This document shows positions 1 to 6,949 of a DNA stretch of 11,279 nucleotides, in pieces. Origin of the DNA: Nocardioidaceae bacterium (GTDB taxonomy: Bacteria > Actinomycetota > Actinomycetes > Propionibacteriales > Nocardioidaceae). Both the position numbers and the translations under genes were made by a program. The notes under the pieces are model-generated. The model did not search any database and was not told the DNA's origin. It worked only from the letters and a program-made list of their open reading frames with translations. Position 1 is the first letter of the stretch; each line of letters begins with the position of its first letter. Location of the stretch: positions 1-11,279 of the forward strand of contig JACCSH010000083.1 in assembly GCA_013813125.1 (NCBI GenBank), read 5' to 3'.

Positions 1-984
1 TTCCTTCCCGTCGTACGACGTCTGCTCGACAAGACGCCACCAGACGGTCAGCGACTGCTGTTCTCGGCAACGCTGGACGCCGCTGTGGACGTGCTTGTCC
101 GGCGCTTCCTCACCAATCCCGTCACACACAGCGTCGACTCTGCGCAGTCGCCGGTAGCCGCCATGTCTCACCACGTGCTTCATGTCGCTGGAGATTCCAG
201 GGTGCCGGTGCTGGTGGATCTCACCTCTGCCCCCGGCCGCACGCTGGTGTTCACCCGGACCAAGCACGGAGCCAAGATCTTGGCTCGCAAGCTCACGGCA
301 GCGGGCGTCCCTGCGCTTGAGCTGCACGGGAACTTGTCGCAGAACGCCCGGACCCGCAACCTGACCGCTTTCTCCGACGGCACTACGAACACCTTGGTGG
401 CCACGGACATTGCAGCACGGGGCATCCACGTCGACGACGTGTCCCTCGTCGTACATGCCGATCCGCCCGTCGAGCACAAGGCGTACCTGCACCGATCGGG
501 CCGCACGGCTCGAGCCGGCGCCGAGGGCACAGTGGTGACCTTGATGACCGACGCCCAGGTGTCAGACGTCCGCGACCTCACCCGCAGAGCGGGTATCAAG
601 CCGATGATCACCAGACTCTCGGCCGGCCACCCGCTGCTCGCCCAGATCGCCCCCGGAAAACGTGAACTCGACCATCGGGCGGCCATCTCGAACCTTGACG
701 ATCGTACTGCCAAGAGAAGCGGTACTCGGCGAAGTGGTCACGGTCGCGGTAGTAGGCGTGGAGCAGGGGAGGCTGTGCGCGGCGGTGCCGTGGGCGGCTA
801 TTCGTCCGACGGCACCGCTAGGCGCTCCCCGGACCAGCCAGCTCGACACAACAACGGCGCGGCAGGGAGTCGCAGGCAGACATCGCGCCAGCGAGGTTAT
901 GGCGGATCGGCTGCGCAAAGTGCATCCAGCGCGGCTGCATTCTCGGCGCAATCACGGCCCGCCCCGCGCCGCAGAAACCGTTAG
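1..984 (+). CDS. DEAD-box RNA helicase, C-terminal part (5' truncated by window)
   Basis: This is an ATP-dependent RNA helicase of the DEAD-box superfamily 2, acting on structured RNA, ribosome precursors or mRNA in the cytoplasm. The frame is open from base 1, so the gene starts upstream; the GTG at 85 is internal because motif III (Ser-Ala-Thr, 64-72, in LLFSATLD) lies before it. The helicase C domain follows: motif IV-like LVFTRTK, then ATDIAARG (400-423, motif V) and HRSGRTARAG (490-519, motif VI with its arginines). After about base 660 the protein becomes a low-complexity tail of roughly 100 residues rich in Arg, Gly, Ser and Ala, ending in PRRRNR. Such basic tails commonly give DEAD-box proteins non-specific RNA binding. 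The DEAD and Walker A motifs lie outside the window. The subfamily (RhlE-like or DeaD-like) cannot be fixed from the C-terminal half. The gene ends TAG TAG inside a short tandem duplication. Confidence 0.93.
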   Translation, partial: FLPVVRRLLDKTPPDGQRLLFSATLDAAVDVLVRRFLTNPVTHSVDSAQSPVAAMSHHVLHVAGDSRVPVLVDLTSAPGRTLVFTRTKHGAKILARKLTAAGVPALELHGNLSQNARTRNLTAFSDGTTNTLVATDIAARGIHVDDVSLVVHADPPVEHKAYLHRSGRTARAGAEGTVVTLMTDAQVSDVRDLTRRAGIKPMITRLSAGHPLLAQIAPGKRELDHRAAISNLDDRTAKRSGTRRSGHGRGSRRGAGEAVRGGAVGGYSSDGTARRSPDQPARHNNGAAGSRRQTSRQRGYGGSAAQSASSAAAFSAQSRPAPRRRNR

Positions 985-1020
985 TAGTCGCCGGACCCGC
1001 GCCGCGAAAACCGTTAGTAG
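963..1020 (+). repeat. 33-bp-period tandem duplication across the helicase stop codon
   Basis: Two 25-bp copies, 963-987 and 996-1020, differ only by an AG/GA swap and are offset by 33 bp. Each carries the last helicase codons and a double stop (CCGTTAGTAG). The offset is a multiple of three, so the second copy, read past the first stops, repeats the protein end as PRRENR followed by TAG TAG. It looks like a local duplication of the 3' end of the gene. Only the first stop should be used. Confidence 0.8.
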
Positions 1021-1163
1021 CCAGTGCCTGTCTGAATGTGTTCTTTGTGCCCGATCGTGAGTAGAGTGCGAACGGAAGCTACCGGTCCCGAACGCAGCGA
1101 CGCTCGCCATCGCTCGACTCGTTGGCCCACGGGAAGACGACGTCGAAAATCAAGAGCAGGGAT

Positions 1164-1880
1164 ATGACCAGCCAGAACGAGCTCGTCGCGATGATGCGGG
1201 AAATAGCCGAGTCTTTGCGTGCCCGTCCCGAAGATGACGACACCTTGGCAACCGTCACTCGTTTGGCGAGCGAGAAGCTGCCAAACGTCGACTTCGCCAG
1301 CATTTCGCTCCTCTCGCCAGACGGTGTGCCGGAGACCCTCGCGCCCACCGACGAGGTGATCCTCCAGGCCGACTCCATGCAGTACGAACTCGGGCAAGGG
1401 CCCTGTCTCGACGCGGCCCAGTCCGGAGTGACGGTGCGTACCGCAGACGTGGGTTCCGATGAGCGGTGGCCCGAGTACGGTCCCAGGGCTGCCACCCTCG
1501 GGGTCGCTGGGCAGATGGCGGTGCACATCTACGCCACCCGCTCATCCAGCGCAGCTCTCAACCTCTACTCGGCCACGGCGGGCGCATTCGACGACTCGAT
1601 GCACATTGCGGAGCTGTTCGCTTCTCACGCGGCGGTTGCCCTGGGATTCTCCCGCAGTGTCGAGACCCTCAAAGAGGCGCTGGGGACGCGAAACGTCATC
1701 GGTCTCGCGATCGGCATGACGATGGAGCGCTACGGTCTGGACGAGGAACGAGCGTTCAGCTTCTTGGTGCGGGTATCTCAGACGAGCAACGTCAAGCTCC
1801 GAATTGTTGCCGAAGAGATAGTTCGGCAAGCAAGTTCCGGTGAGAACCGATTGAATGAGGCCGCTCAGTCGGGGCACTAG
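1164..1880 (+). CDS. GAF-ANTAR domain regulator (putative RNA-binding antiterminator)
   Basis: A 238-residue cytoplasmic regulator. Residues about 20-163 form a GAF-type sensor domain (YELGQGPCLDA near 74-84, TLGVAGQMAVHIY near 111-123, then NLYSATAGAFDD). Residues about 165-222 form an ANTAR domain: the helical pattern NVIGLAIGMTMERYGLDEERAF followed by LVRVSQTSNVKLRIVAEEIV fits the family's conserved Ala, Leu, Ser-x-x-x-N-x-K and Ala positions. ANTAR domains bind paired RNA stem-loops and prevent termination or alter translation; GAF-ANTAR proteins are common in actinomycetes. The ligand of this GAF domain is unknown. I chose the ATG at 1164, preceded by AGCAGGG. An in-frame TTG at 1122 would add 14 residues (starting MAHGKTTSK), which is possible but less likely. 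The gene stands alone, with long gaps on both sides and a strong hairpin 43 nt downstream of the stop. Confidence 0.9.
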   Translation: MTSQNELVAMMREIAESLRARPEDDDTLATVTRLASEKLPNVDFASISLLSPDGVPETLAPTDEVILQADSMQYELGQGPCLDAAQSGVTVRTADVGSDERWPEYGPRAATLGVAGQMAVHIYATRSSSAALNLYSATAGAFDDSMHIAELFASHAAVALGFSRSVETLKEALGTRNVIGLAIGMTMERYGLDEERAFSFLVRVSQTSNVKLRIVAEEIVRQASSGENRLNEAAQSGH

Positions 1881-1923
1881 AACCTGAGGGTTACGCGTTG
1901 CCCGGGGGCGGTTGCGAAGCCCA

Positions 1924-1956
1924 GGCCCTGATGGTGAGAAGCCACTCATCAGGGCC
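1924..1956 (+). terminator. Strong hairpin downstream of GAF-ANTAR gene (terminator or regulatory stem-loop)
   Basis: The arms 1924-1936 and 1943-1956 pair over 13 bp with one bulged T at 1946; the outer ten pairs are perfect (GGCCCTGATG with CATCAGGGCC). The loop is the hexanucleotide AGAAGC. No U-tract follows, which is usual for actinomycete terminators. The position 43 nt after the stop suits a terminator. However, a second copy of the 3' arm at 1971-1979 could compete for the same 5' arm, so a regulatory switch is an alternative. Confidence 0.6.
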
Positions 1957-2345
1957 GCCCAATGGCTGGTATCAGGGCCGCCGATTGGTGGAAGTCGAGG
2001 CGCCGGAATGACGCGATGCAGAGCGAAGTCACCGCTCGTGGTCCCCTGGTCACGCCTGGACAGGACGGTGACCGCGTCCACTCTGAATGGGATCCGGAAG
2101 CCAACATTTGAAGCGCTCAAGTGATCAACGCCTTGAGTAAACCGACGCAATCGGGGCACAGGACGCGGCAAGGTTGCCGCACCGCCCCGGAGCGTCGGCA
2201 AGCTAGGCCCGGGTGTTGAGACAACGAGAGCACCAGGGCCGCCGCCGCTCCAAACCCCGCGACGACGTGGCAGCGTCGGCTGACCTTGCCGTTGCCGCCT
2301 CGGCGCCGGATCGTGGCGAGATTTCGGCAACGCCGTTGCGGGTTT

Positions 2346-2350
2346 GGAAG
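2346..2350 (+). promoter_or_regulatory. Ribosome binding site of MOSC gene
   Basis: GGAAG lies nine bases before the ATG at 2360. It supports that start over the GTG at 2213, which would add 49 residues of low-complexity, Arg/Ala-rich sequence unlike the family. The nearer ATG at 2352 is in another frame. Confidence 0.6.
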
Positions 2351-2359
2351 AATGAACCA

Positions 2360-3007
2360 ATGCCACCGCGAGTGATCTCGGTCCATGTCGGCCAGCCCGT
2401 TGTACATCCAGGGCGGCTCGGGCGCACGGCCATCGAGAAGAAGTCTGTCCTCGGGCCGGTCAGGGTCGAGCAGTTGGGCATCGAAGGCGATCAGGTCGCC
2501 GACGTGAAATATCACGGTGGCATCGACCAGGCGGTCTACGCATTCACACGGGAGGATCTCGACCTTTGGGCCGAGCGTCTGGGTGGTGAGCTTCCAGACG
2601 GAATCTTCGGCGAAAACCTGACCACTCAGGGTATCGACCTCAACGAGTCGTTGGTGGGAGAGCGGTGGCAGATCGGCACCGTCACCTTACAAACCGCCCT
2701 CATCCGCCACCCCTGCAACGTCTTCCAGCGATGGATGGACTCGAGAGGTTTCGACAGCACCCGCTGGGTCAAGCGATTCACCCAAGAGGGACGCGCCGGG
2801 GTCTACCTCAGGGTGCTGCAGCCCGGGAAACTGGCGGCCGGCGACGAGTTGACCGTCGTATCACGACCTGATCATGGTGTGACCGTGGGCCTGATGTTCC
2901 GTGCGCTGACGACCGAGCGCGAGCTGCTTCCGGGCTTGCTTGACGTGGGCGACGACCTCGCCCCTGCTGCTCTCACAGCGGTGCAGAAGTATGTGGCCCG
3001 CACATGA
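2360..3007 (+). CDS. MOSC domain protein, YiiM family
   Basis: A 215-residue soluble protein of the MOSC (molybdenum cofactor sulfurase C-terminal) superfamily, YiiM-like branch. The start MPPRVISVHVGQP matches the usual family beginning. Diagnostic blocks are GDQVADVKYHGGIDQAVYAF (residues 43-62), then GIFGENLTTQGID (81-93), then the conserved cysteine in RHPCNVFQ (Cys119) and GRAGVYLRVLQPG (144-156). The Cys and the HGG and GENLT motifs are those proposed for metal-sulfur or molybdenum cofactor chemistry. In E. coli YiiM acts in 6-N-hydroxylaminopurine and related N-hydroxylated base detoxification; the substrate here is inferred, not shown. The length fits the family. It appears to be a single-gene unit ended by the hairpin at 3013-3036. 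Confidence 0.9.
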   Translation: MPPRVISVHVGQPVVHPGRLGRTAIEKKSVLGPVRVEQLGIEGDQVADVKYHGGIDQAVYAFTREDLDLWAERLGGELPDGIFGENLTTQGIDLNESLVGERWQIGTVTLQTALIRHPCNVFQRWMDSRGFDSTRWVKRFTQEGRAGVYLRVLQPGKLAAGDELTVVSRPDHGVTVGLMFRALTTERELLPGLLDVGDDLAPAALTAVQKYVART

Positions 3008-3012
3008 CGCAG

Positions 3013-3036
3013 GAGTGCCGCAGCTGCCGGGCACTC
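3013..3036 (+). terminator. Hairpin after MOSC gene, likely terminator
   Basis: Seven-base perfect arms GAGTGCC (3013-3019) and GGCACTC (3030-3036) enclose a ten-base loop, starting 5 nt after the stop. There is no U-tract. The placement suggests a rho-independent-like terminator between the MOSC and acyl-CoA ligase genes. Confidence 0.5.
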
Positions 3037-3099
3037 ACTTCGCAGCGGCGGCGCGTGCGCTCTGGAGGCAAGAGCTACCACTTGGCCGCGGCTCTGCTC

Positions 3100-3105
3100 T
3101 ACGGT
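3100..3105 (+). promoter_or_regulatory. Possible -10 element of a leaderless acyl-CoA ligase transcript
   Basis: TACGGT fits the actinomycete TAnnnT -10 pattern and sits seven bases before the ATG at 3113, the spacing expected if transcription starts at or next to the start codon. No Shine-Dalgarno-like purine run precedes that ATG. No clear -35 is visible at 16-18 bp. Confidence 0.3.
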
Positions 3106-3112
3106 CATCTCT

Positions 3113-4933
3113 ATGGTGAGCAAACGAGACGCTGACTCGATCATCGCCAACCGAGCCAGCACTGTGGGGCGCATGTTCTTCGATCGGGTTGAGAAGAGCC
3201 GTGACCGGGAGGCCTACAGCTATCCAGCAGGAAACACCTGGAAATCGGTGACGTGGGGTGAGGCCGCCGATCAGGTGGTCCGTCTCTCAGCCGGCCTGAT
3301 CGCACTCGGCGTCCAGCCTGAACAGCGCGTGGCCATAGCCAGTGGCACTCGCTTCGAGTGGGTGCTCGCCGATTTGGCCATCATGTCGGCCGGAGCAGCC
3401 ACCACAACCGTCTATCCCTCGACTATTCCCGAGGACGTGGCTTTCATTGTTGGCGACTCAGACTCTCACGTGGTCTTCGCTGAAGATGACGAACAGATCG
3501 CCAAATTGCGTAAGCAGCGACCTGAGCTACCCGCTCTGACCAAGATAGTGACCTTCGACGGCACGACAGACGGTGACTGGGTCATCAACCTGCAAGACCT
3601 TGAAGCGCTGGGAACTGCCCTGTTGGCAAAATCACCGAACGTCGTCATGGACCGGGTCGCAAACACACGCCCCGACAGTCTCGCGACCTTGATCTACACG
3701 TCGGGTACGACGGGAAGACCCAAGGGCGTGCGACTGCGCCACTCGTCGTGGACCTACGAAGGGGCAGCCGTGGACGCTCTGGACATCTTGTCCGTCGACG
3801 ACGTCCAGTTCTTGTGGTTGCCGCTGGCACACTCCTTCGGCAAGGTCTTATTGATGGCTCAGCTCGCTGTCGGTTTCTCCACAGCCATCGACGGCAGAGT
3901 CGACAAGATCATCGAGAATCTGGCCGTCGTGCGTCCCACCTTCATGGGCGCGGCGCCGCGAATATTCGAGAAGGCGCATAGCAGGGTCAACCGCATGGCT
4001 GCCGAGGAGGGCGGAGCCAAGAAAAAGATCTTCGACCGCGCGTTCGCCGTCGGTAAGGAGGTTTCTCGCCGCAAGCTGGCCGGTGAGCGCGTGCCACCGC
4101 ATCTCCGCGCCCAGTACCGCGTGTACGACCGGTTGGTCTTCGCCAAGATCCGGGACCGGTTCGGCGGCCGGGTGCGCTTTTTCGTATCAGGTGCTGCTGC
4201 GCTCAACCGGGAAATCGCGGAGTGGTTCCACACCGCCGGCATCTTGATCCTCGAGGGCTACGGGCTGACGGAGACGTCAGCGGGCACCTGCCTCAACCTG
4301 CCTTCCTCCTACAAGTTCGGCACGGTCGGGCCGCCGCTCTTCGGAACCGAGGTCAAGGTCGCCGCAGACGGCGAGATCTTGATCAAGGGTCCCGGGGTGA
4401 CCGATGCGTATCACAACCAAGACGGTTCAACCAGCGCCAATCTCGAAGATGGTTGGTTTCGGACCGGTGACATCGGGGAGCTGGATGAGGACGGTTATCT
4501 GCGCATCACCGACCGAAAGAAGGATCTCTTCAAGACGTCGAGCGGAAAGTATGTCGCGCCGCAGCTCATCGAGGCGCAGTTCAAGGCCATCTGCCCCTAT
4601 GCGAGTCAGTTCGTGGTGCACGGCAACGAGCGCAATTTCTGCTCGGCGATCGTGACGCTCGACCCGGACTCCATCGAGGACTGGGCCGCGCACAACGGAC
4701 TGAGCGGATCGTCGTACGCCGAGATCGTCGGATCCGACGCCGCGCGCGACATGGTGCAGGGCTACGTCGATGAGCTCAACTCCCGACTGAACCGCTGGGA
4801 GAGCGTTAAGCGCCTGGTCATCCTCGACCATGACCTGACCATCGAGGAAGGCGAGCTCACCCCCAGCATGAAGGTGAAGCGCAGGGTGGTCGAAGACAAA
4901 TACCGCAGCGACCTCGACGCTCTCTATCGCTGA
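3113..4933 (+). CDS. Long-chain fatty-acid--CoA ligase (FadD15-like AMP-binding enzyme)
   Basis: A 606-residue adenylate-forming enzyme that activates fatty acids to acyl-CoA through an acyl-AMP intermediate, feeding lipid synthesis or beta-oxidation. The P-loop LIYTSGTTGRPKG lies at 193-205, the A5 motif GYGLTETSAG at 382-391, FRTGD with the ATP-ribose-binding aspartate at 449-453, and the hinge region DRKKDLFKTSSGKYV at 467-481. The C-terminal TPSMKVKRR carries the lysine expected in this domain. Length and the FKTSSGKYVAPQ block match the roughly 600-residue FadD15 type of Actinobacteria rather than short acyl-ligases. There is no signal peptide. The start ATG is followed at once by GTG; no good ribosome binding site is present, so leaderless translation is possible. 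It seems monocistronic, with hairpins on both flanks. Confidence 0.93.
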   Translation: MVSKRDADSIIANRASTVGRMFFDRVEKSRDREAYSYPAGNTWKSVTWGEAADQVVRLSAGLIALGVQPEQRVAIASGTRFEWVLADLAIMSAGAATTTVYPSTIPEDVAFIVGDSDSHVVFAEDDEQIAKLRKQRPELPALTKIVTFDGTTDGDWVINLQDLEALGTALLAKSPNVVMDRVANTRPDSLATLIYTSGTTGRPKGVRLRHSSWTYEGAAVDALDILSVDDVQFLWLPLAHSFGKVLLMAQLAVGFSTAIDGRVDKIIENLAVVRPTFMGAAPRIFEKAHSRVNRMAAEEGGAKKKIFDRAFAVGKEVSRRKLAGERVPPHLRAQYRVYDRLVFAKIRDRFGGRVRFFVSGAAALNREIAEWFHTAGILILEGYGLTETSAGTCLNLPSSYKFGTVGPPLFGTEVKVAADGEILIKGPGVTDAYHNQDGSTSANLEDGWFRTGDIGELDEDGYLRITDRKKDLFKTSSGKYVAPQLIEAQFKAICPYASQFVVHGNERNFCSAIVTLDPDSIEDWAAHNGLSGSSYAEIVGSDAARDMVQGYVDELNSRLNRWESVKRLVILDHDLTIEEGELTPSMKVKRRVVEDKYRSDLDALYR

Positions 4934-4944
4934 GTCGCCTGCGG

Positions 4945-4978
4945 CCCCGCGCGAGGGGTTGTCGTCGGGCCCCGACAA
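4945..4978 (+). terminator. Tandem hairpins after acyl-CoA ligase gene, likely terminator
   Basis: Two adjacent inverted repeats begin 11 nt after the stop: CCCC/GGGG (4945-4948 with 4955-4958, six-base loop) and TTGTCG/CGACAA (4959-4964 with 4973-4978, eight-base loop). GGGG at 4955-4958 can also pair with CCCC at 4970-4973, so only one arrangement forms at a time. The block ends 17 nt before the hemW start and probably separates the two transcripts. Confidence 0.45.
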
Positions 4979-4995
4979 ACTGAGAGTATGGCGCC

Positions 4996-6213
4996 GTGCC
5001 ATCTGGGTTGCCCGAGGAGAAAGCTGGTCCTCCCGACGGCGCCTTACCACGGCAGGCAGGTGAGACGCTCGGCCAGCAGCCTTTGGGGTTTTACATCCAC
5101 GTGCCGTTCTGCGCAGTGCGGTGTGGCTACTGCGACTTCAACACCTATACAGCAGCTGAGCTCGGCAATCGCCCCGGAGCCTCTCGAGCAGGCTACGCCG
5201 CATCGGTGATCGCCGAGATAAAACTGGCTCGGCGGGTGCTCGGCGACGTTGACCTCCTCGTCGACACCGTCTTCTTCGGTGGTGGCACTCCCACGCTGCT
5301 CGCTCCCGCGGCGTTGACGTCGATCGTGACAGCGCTTCGAGAGGAGTTCGGCTTGGCAGCCGGAGCAGAGATCACCACCGAGGCCAATCCCGACAGTGTG
5401 TCGGCCATCGACCTGGAGGCGTTGAGGGCCGGTGGGGTCAACCGGATCTCCTTTGGGATGCAGTCAGCGGTACCGACGGTCCTGCGGGTGCTGGATCGAA
5501 CCCACGACCCGCTTCGGGTGCCGCAGGTGGTCGAGGAGGCCCGGCATGCCGGTTTCGATCAGGTGAGTCTTGATTTGATCTACGGAACGCCTGGTGAGTC
5601 GCTTTCCGACTGGTGTTTCAGCCTTGAAGCGGCGGTTGCGCTCGAGCCCGACCACCTCAGCGCATATGCCCTGATCGTCGAGGAGGGCACTGCCTTGTCC
5701 CGACAGGTTCGCGGAGGAGCAGTTCCGAGCCCGGACGATGACGACCTGGCCGACAAGTACGAACTCGCCGATGGCGTTCTCTCGGCGGCCGGTCTCGAGT
5801 GGTACGAGGTGTCGAACTGGGCTCGACACGAGTCGGCTCGATGCCGCCATAACCTCGGCTACTGGACAGGACATGACTGGTGGGGTGCCGGTCCCGGTGC
5901 GCACTCTCACGTTGGGGGCGTGCGCTGGTGGAACGTCAAACATCCGGTGACATACGCCGACCGGCTGGCTGCTGATGAGAGTCCGGCGGCCGGCCGGGAG
6001 GAACTTGGCGAGGACACACGCAGGGTCGAGCGCGTGCTGCTTGAGACTCGGCTGGCCACGGGGCTGCCGATCGACGTACTCGACGATCCCGGTCGTGCTG
6101 CTCTGTCTGGCTTGGTGGACGAGGGGCTGGTCGAGGCCCTTCCAGATACGGTGCGCCTCACGCAGCGAGGGCGACTGCTCGCTGACGCAGTGGTGCGCGC
6201 ACTGCTGGCGTGA
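4996..6213 (+). CDS. hemW: Radical SAM family heme chaperone HemW
   Basis: A 405-residue radical SAM protein of the HemN/HemW family. HemW binds and delivers heme to apoproteins and is often mis-annotated as oxygen-independent coproporphyrinogen III oxidase. The 4Fe-4S motif C-x3-C-x2-C is at Cys39, Cys43 and Cys46 (FCAVRCGYC), with the HVPFC lead typical of HemW. GGGTP at 95-99 is the SAM-contact motif, and the HemW signature HNLGYW is followed by DWWGAGPGAHSHVGG in the C-terminal third. The GTG at 4996 gives a leader starting MPSGLPEE with DGALP, familiar from actinomycete HemW. The ATG at 4988 is out of frame. GAGAG lies about nine bases upstream. The gene converges on the DUF4870 gene with only 16 bp between the two stops. 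Confidence 0.95.
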   Translation: MPSGLPEEKAGPPDGALPRQAGETLGQQPLGFYIHVPFCAVRCGYCDFNTYTAAELGNRPGASRAGYAASVIAEIKLARRVLGDVDLLVDTVFFGGGTPTLLAPAALTSIVTALREEFGLAAGAEITTEANPDSVSAIDLEALRAGGVNRISFGMQSAVPTVLRVLDRTHDPLRVPQVVEEARHAGFDQVSLDLIYGTPGESLSDWCFSLEAAVALEPDHLSAYALIVEEGTALSRQVRGGAVPSPDDDDLADKYELADGVLSAAGLEWYEVSNWARHESARCRHNLGYWTGHDWWGAGPGAHSHVGGVRWWNVKHPVTYADRLAADESPAAGREELGEDTRRVERVLLETRLATGLPIDVLDDPGRAALSGLVDEGLVEALPDTVRLTQRGRLLADAVVRALLA

Positions 6214-6229
6214 GTGCGCCGGCCATGTT

Positions 6230-6823
6230 TCAGCGGATGAAGCGAATGCAGAGCGGGTAGCGGAAGTCGTCGCCTTTGCTGGCGGCCACAGTTCCCAAGA
6301 TGATGGCCACCAACGCCAGCACCATGACGATCAGTGCGACGGGGACGATGACAAGCAGGCCGAACCCCAAGGTCACGACCGCGATCACGACTGCTATCAG
6401 CGAATAGACCAGCAAAGACAACTGGAAGTTCAGCGACTCAGTGGCGTGGCGCTTCACGAACGCGGAGGAGTCTCCTTTCATCAGCAGAATCACTAGCGGT
6501 GCGAGAAATCCCATCGCGAACCAGGCTGCCACTAAGGCACCGATGTGCGCGGCCAGCGCCCAGGTCTTGTCATCGCCCGGCTGGCTGAACTGGTTCGGCG
6601 GGTGATAGCCCTGGTTGGGAGGCGGATAGCCCGGGTTCGGTTGAGGGTAGCCCTGCTGAGCGGGGTAATCCTGGCTCGGTGGCGAATAGCCCTGCTGTGG
6701 AGCAGGATCGCCCGAATTCGGTGGCGGGTAGCCCGGCGCCGGCTTGGGGTCTGGCTGGTTCGGTGCTGGGTGCGGCTGATCCGGACGCTGGCCAGGCTGA
6801 TCTGGCTGCGCTGGGTAGGACAT
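6230..6823 (-). CDS. DUF4870 domain membrane protein with Pro/Gln-rich N-terminus
   Basis: A 197-residue protein. The first ~83 residues are a disordered Pro/Gln/Tyr/Asn-rich tail with loose repeats of the type GYPPPNQ and GYPQPNP, probably cytoplasmic. From about residue 84 (DDKTWALAAHIGALVAAW) a DUF4870 domain follows, with a hydrophobic segment near 88-115, the conserved polar stretch FVKRHATESLNFQLSLLVY, and a long hydrophobic stretch near 135-180 that can hold two membrane passes. The function of DUF4870 is unknown; it is an inner-membrane protein by inference. The start is supported by AAGGGAGT at 6829-6836 on the minus strand. The gene lies downstream of the MBL-fold hydrolase gene on the same strand with a 126-bp gap, so co-transcription is possible but not shown. 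Confidence 0.9.
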   Translation of the reverse strand: MSYPAQPDQPGQRPDQPHPAPNQPDPKPAPGYPPPNSGDPAPQQGYSPPSQDYPAQQGYPQPNPGYPPPNQGYHPPNQFSQPGDDKTWALAAHIGALVAAWFAMGFLAPLVILLMKGDSSAFVKRHATESLNFQLSLLVYSLIAVVIAVVTLGFGLLVIVPVALIVMVLALVAIILGTVAASKGDDFRYPLCIRFIR

Positions 6824-6828
6824 GGCAG

Positions 6829-6836
6829 ACTCCCTT
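6829..6836 (-). promoter_or_regulatory. Ribosome binding site of DUF4870 gene
   Basis: Read on the minus strand, AAGGGAGT ends five bases before the ATG at 6823. It is the clearest Shine-Dalgarno sequence in the window besides that of hrcA and fixes the start of the DUF4870 protein. Confidence 0.65.
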
Positions 6837-6949
6837 GCTCGTCGTCGGCGAGTCTACGTTGAGGCTGTATCACTCCTGGCGAGGTACTTCCGTGCGGATG
6901 AACGATTCTGAGCCGCGGGGTGAGCTGCTCGCCGAGCTTGACGCTGGGC

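Larger units (their letters stand above)
1881..2359. other. 479-bp intergenic region, rich in inverted repeats, no convincing gene
   Basis: This stretch between the ANTAR and MOSC genes holds no ORF with recognisable domains. Besides the 1924-1956 hairpin it contains a second stem 1959-1988 (CCAATGGC paired to GCC and ATTGG, with a four-base bulge). A further hairpin at 2048-2073 has GGTCAC/GTGACC arms and an inner CCT/AGG. There is an inverted repeat CTCAAG/CTTGAG at 2116-2137 and a stem GCGGCA/TGCCGC at 2165-2180. A few six-base stems are expected by chance in GC-rich DNA; the first hairpin is not. The region may hold the 3' end of the ANTAR transcript, a promoter and leader for the MOSC gene, or a small RNA. 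Confidence 0.5.

Noticed and set aside
1912..2124. Plus-strand 70-codon ORF in the ANTAR-MOSC gap
   Set aside because: It has a TTG start, no ribosome binding site and no recognisable motif, and it runs through the strong hairpin at 1924-1956.
2116..2137. CTCAAG/CTTGAG repeat resembling the HspR operator HAIR
   Set aside because: HAIR reads CTTGAGT-N7-ACTCAAG. Here the arms are in reverse order with a ten-base spacer and no chaperone gene follows.
2117..2515. Minus-strand ORF ending in a Cys-rich segment (CRVLCPDCVGLL)
   Set aside because: Most of it is antisense to the MOSC gene and its composition looks like a shadow frame. The short CPDC-like end alone does not identify a gene.
3013..3036. 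GAGTGCC/GGCACTC inverted repeat resembling CIRCE
   Set aside because: The half-sites are in the opposite order (GAGTGCC first) with a ten-base spacer, and it lies right after a stop codon. It is a terminator-like hairpin, not an HrcA operator.
4988..5209. ATG-initiated 73-codon ORF at the start of hemW
   Set aside because: It is out of frame with the radical SAM domain. The GTG at 4996 gives the family-typical HemW N-terminus.
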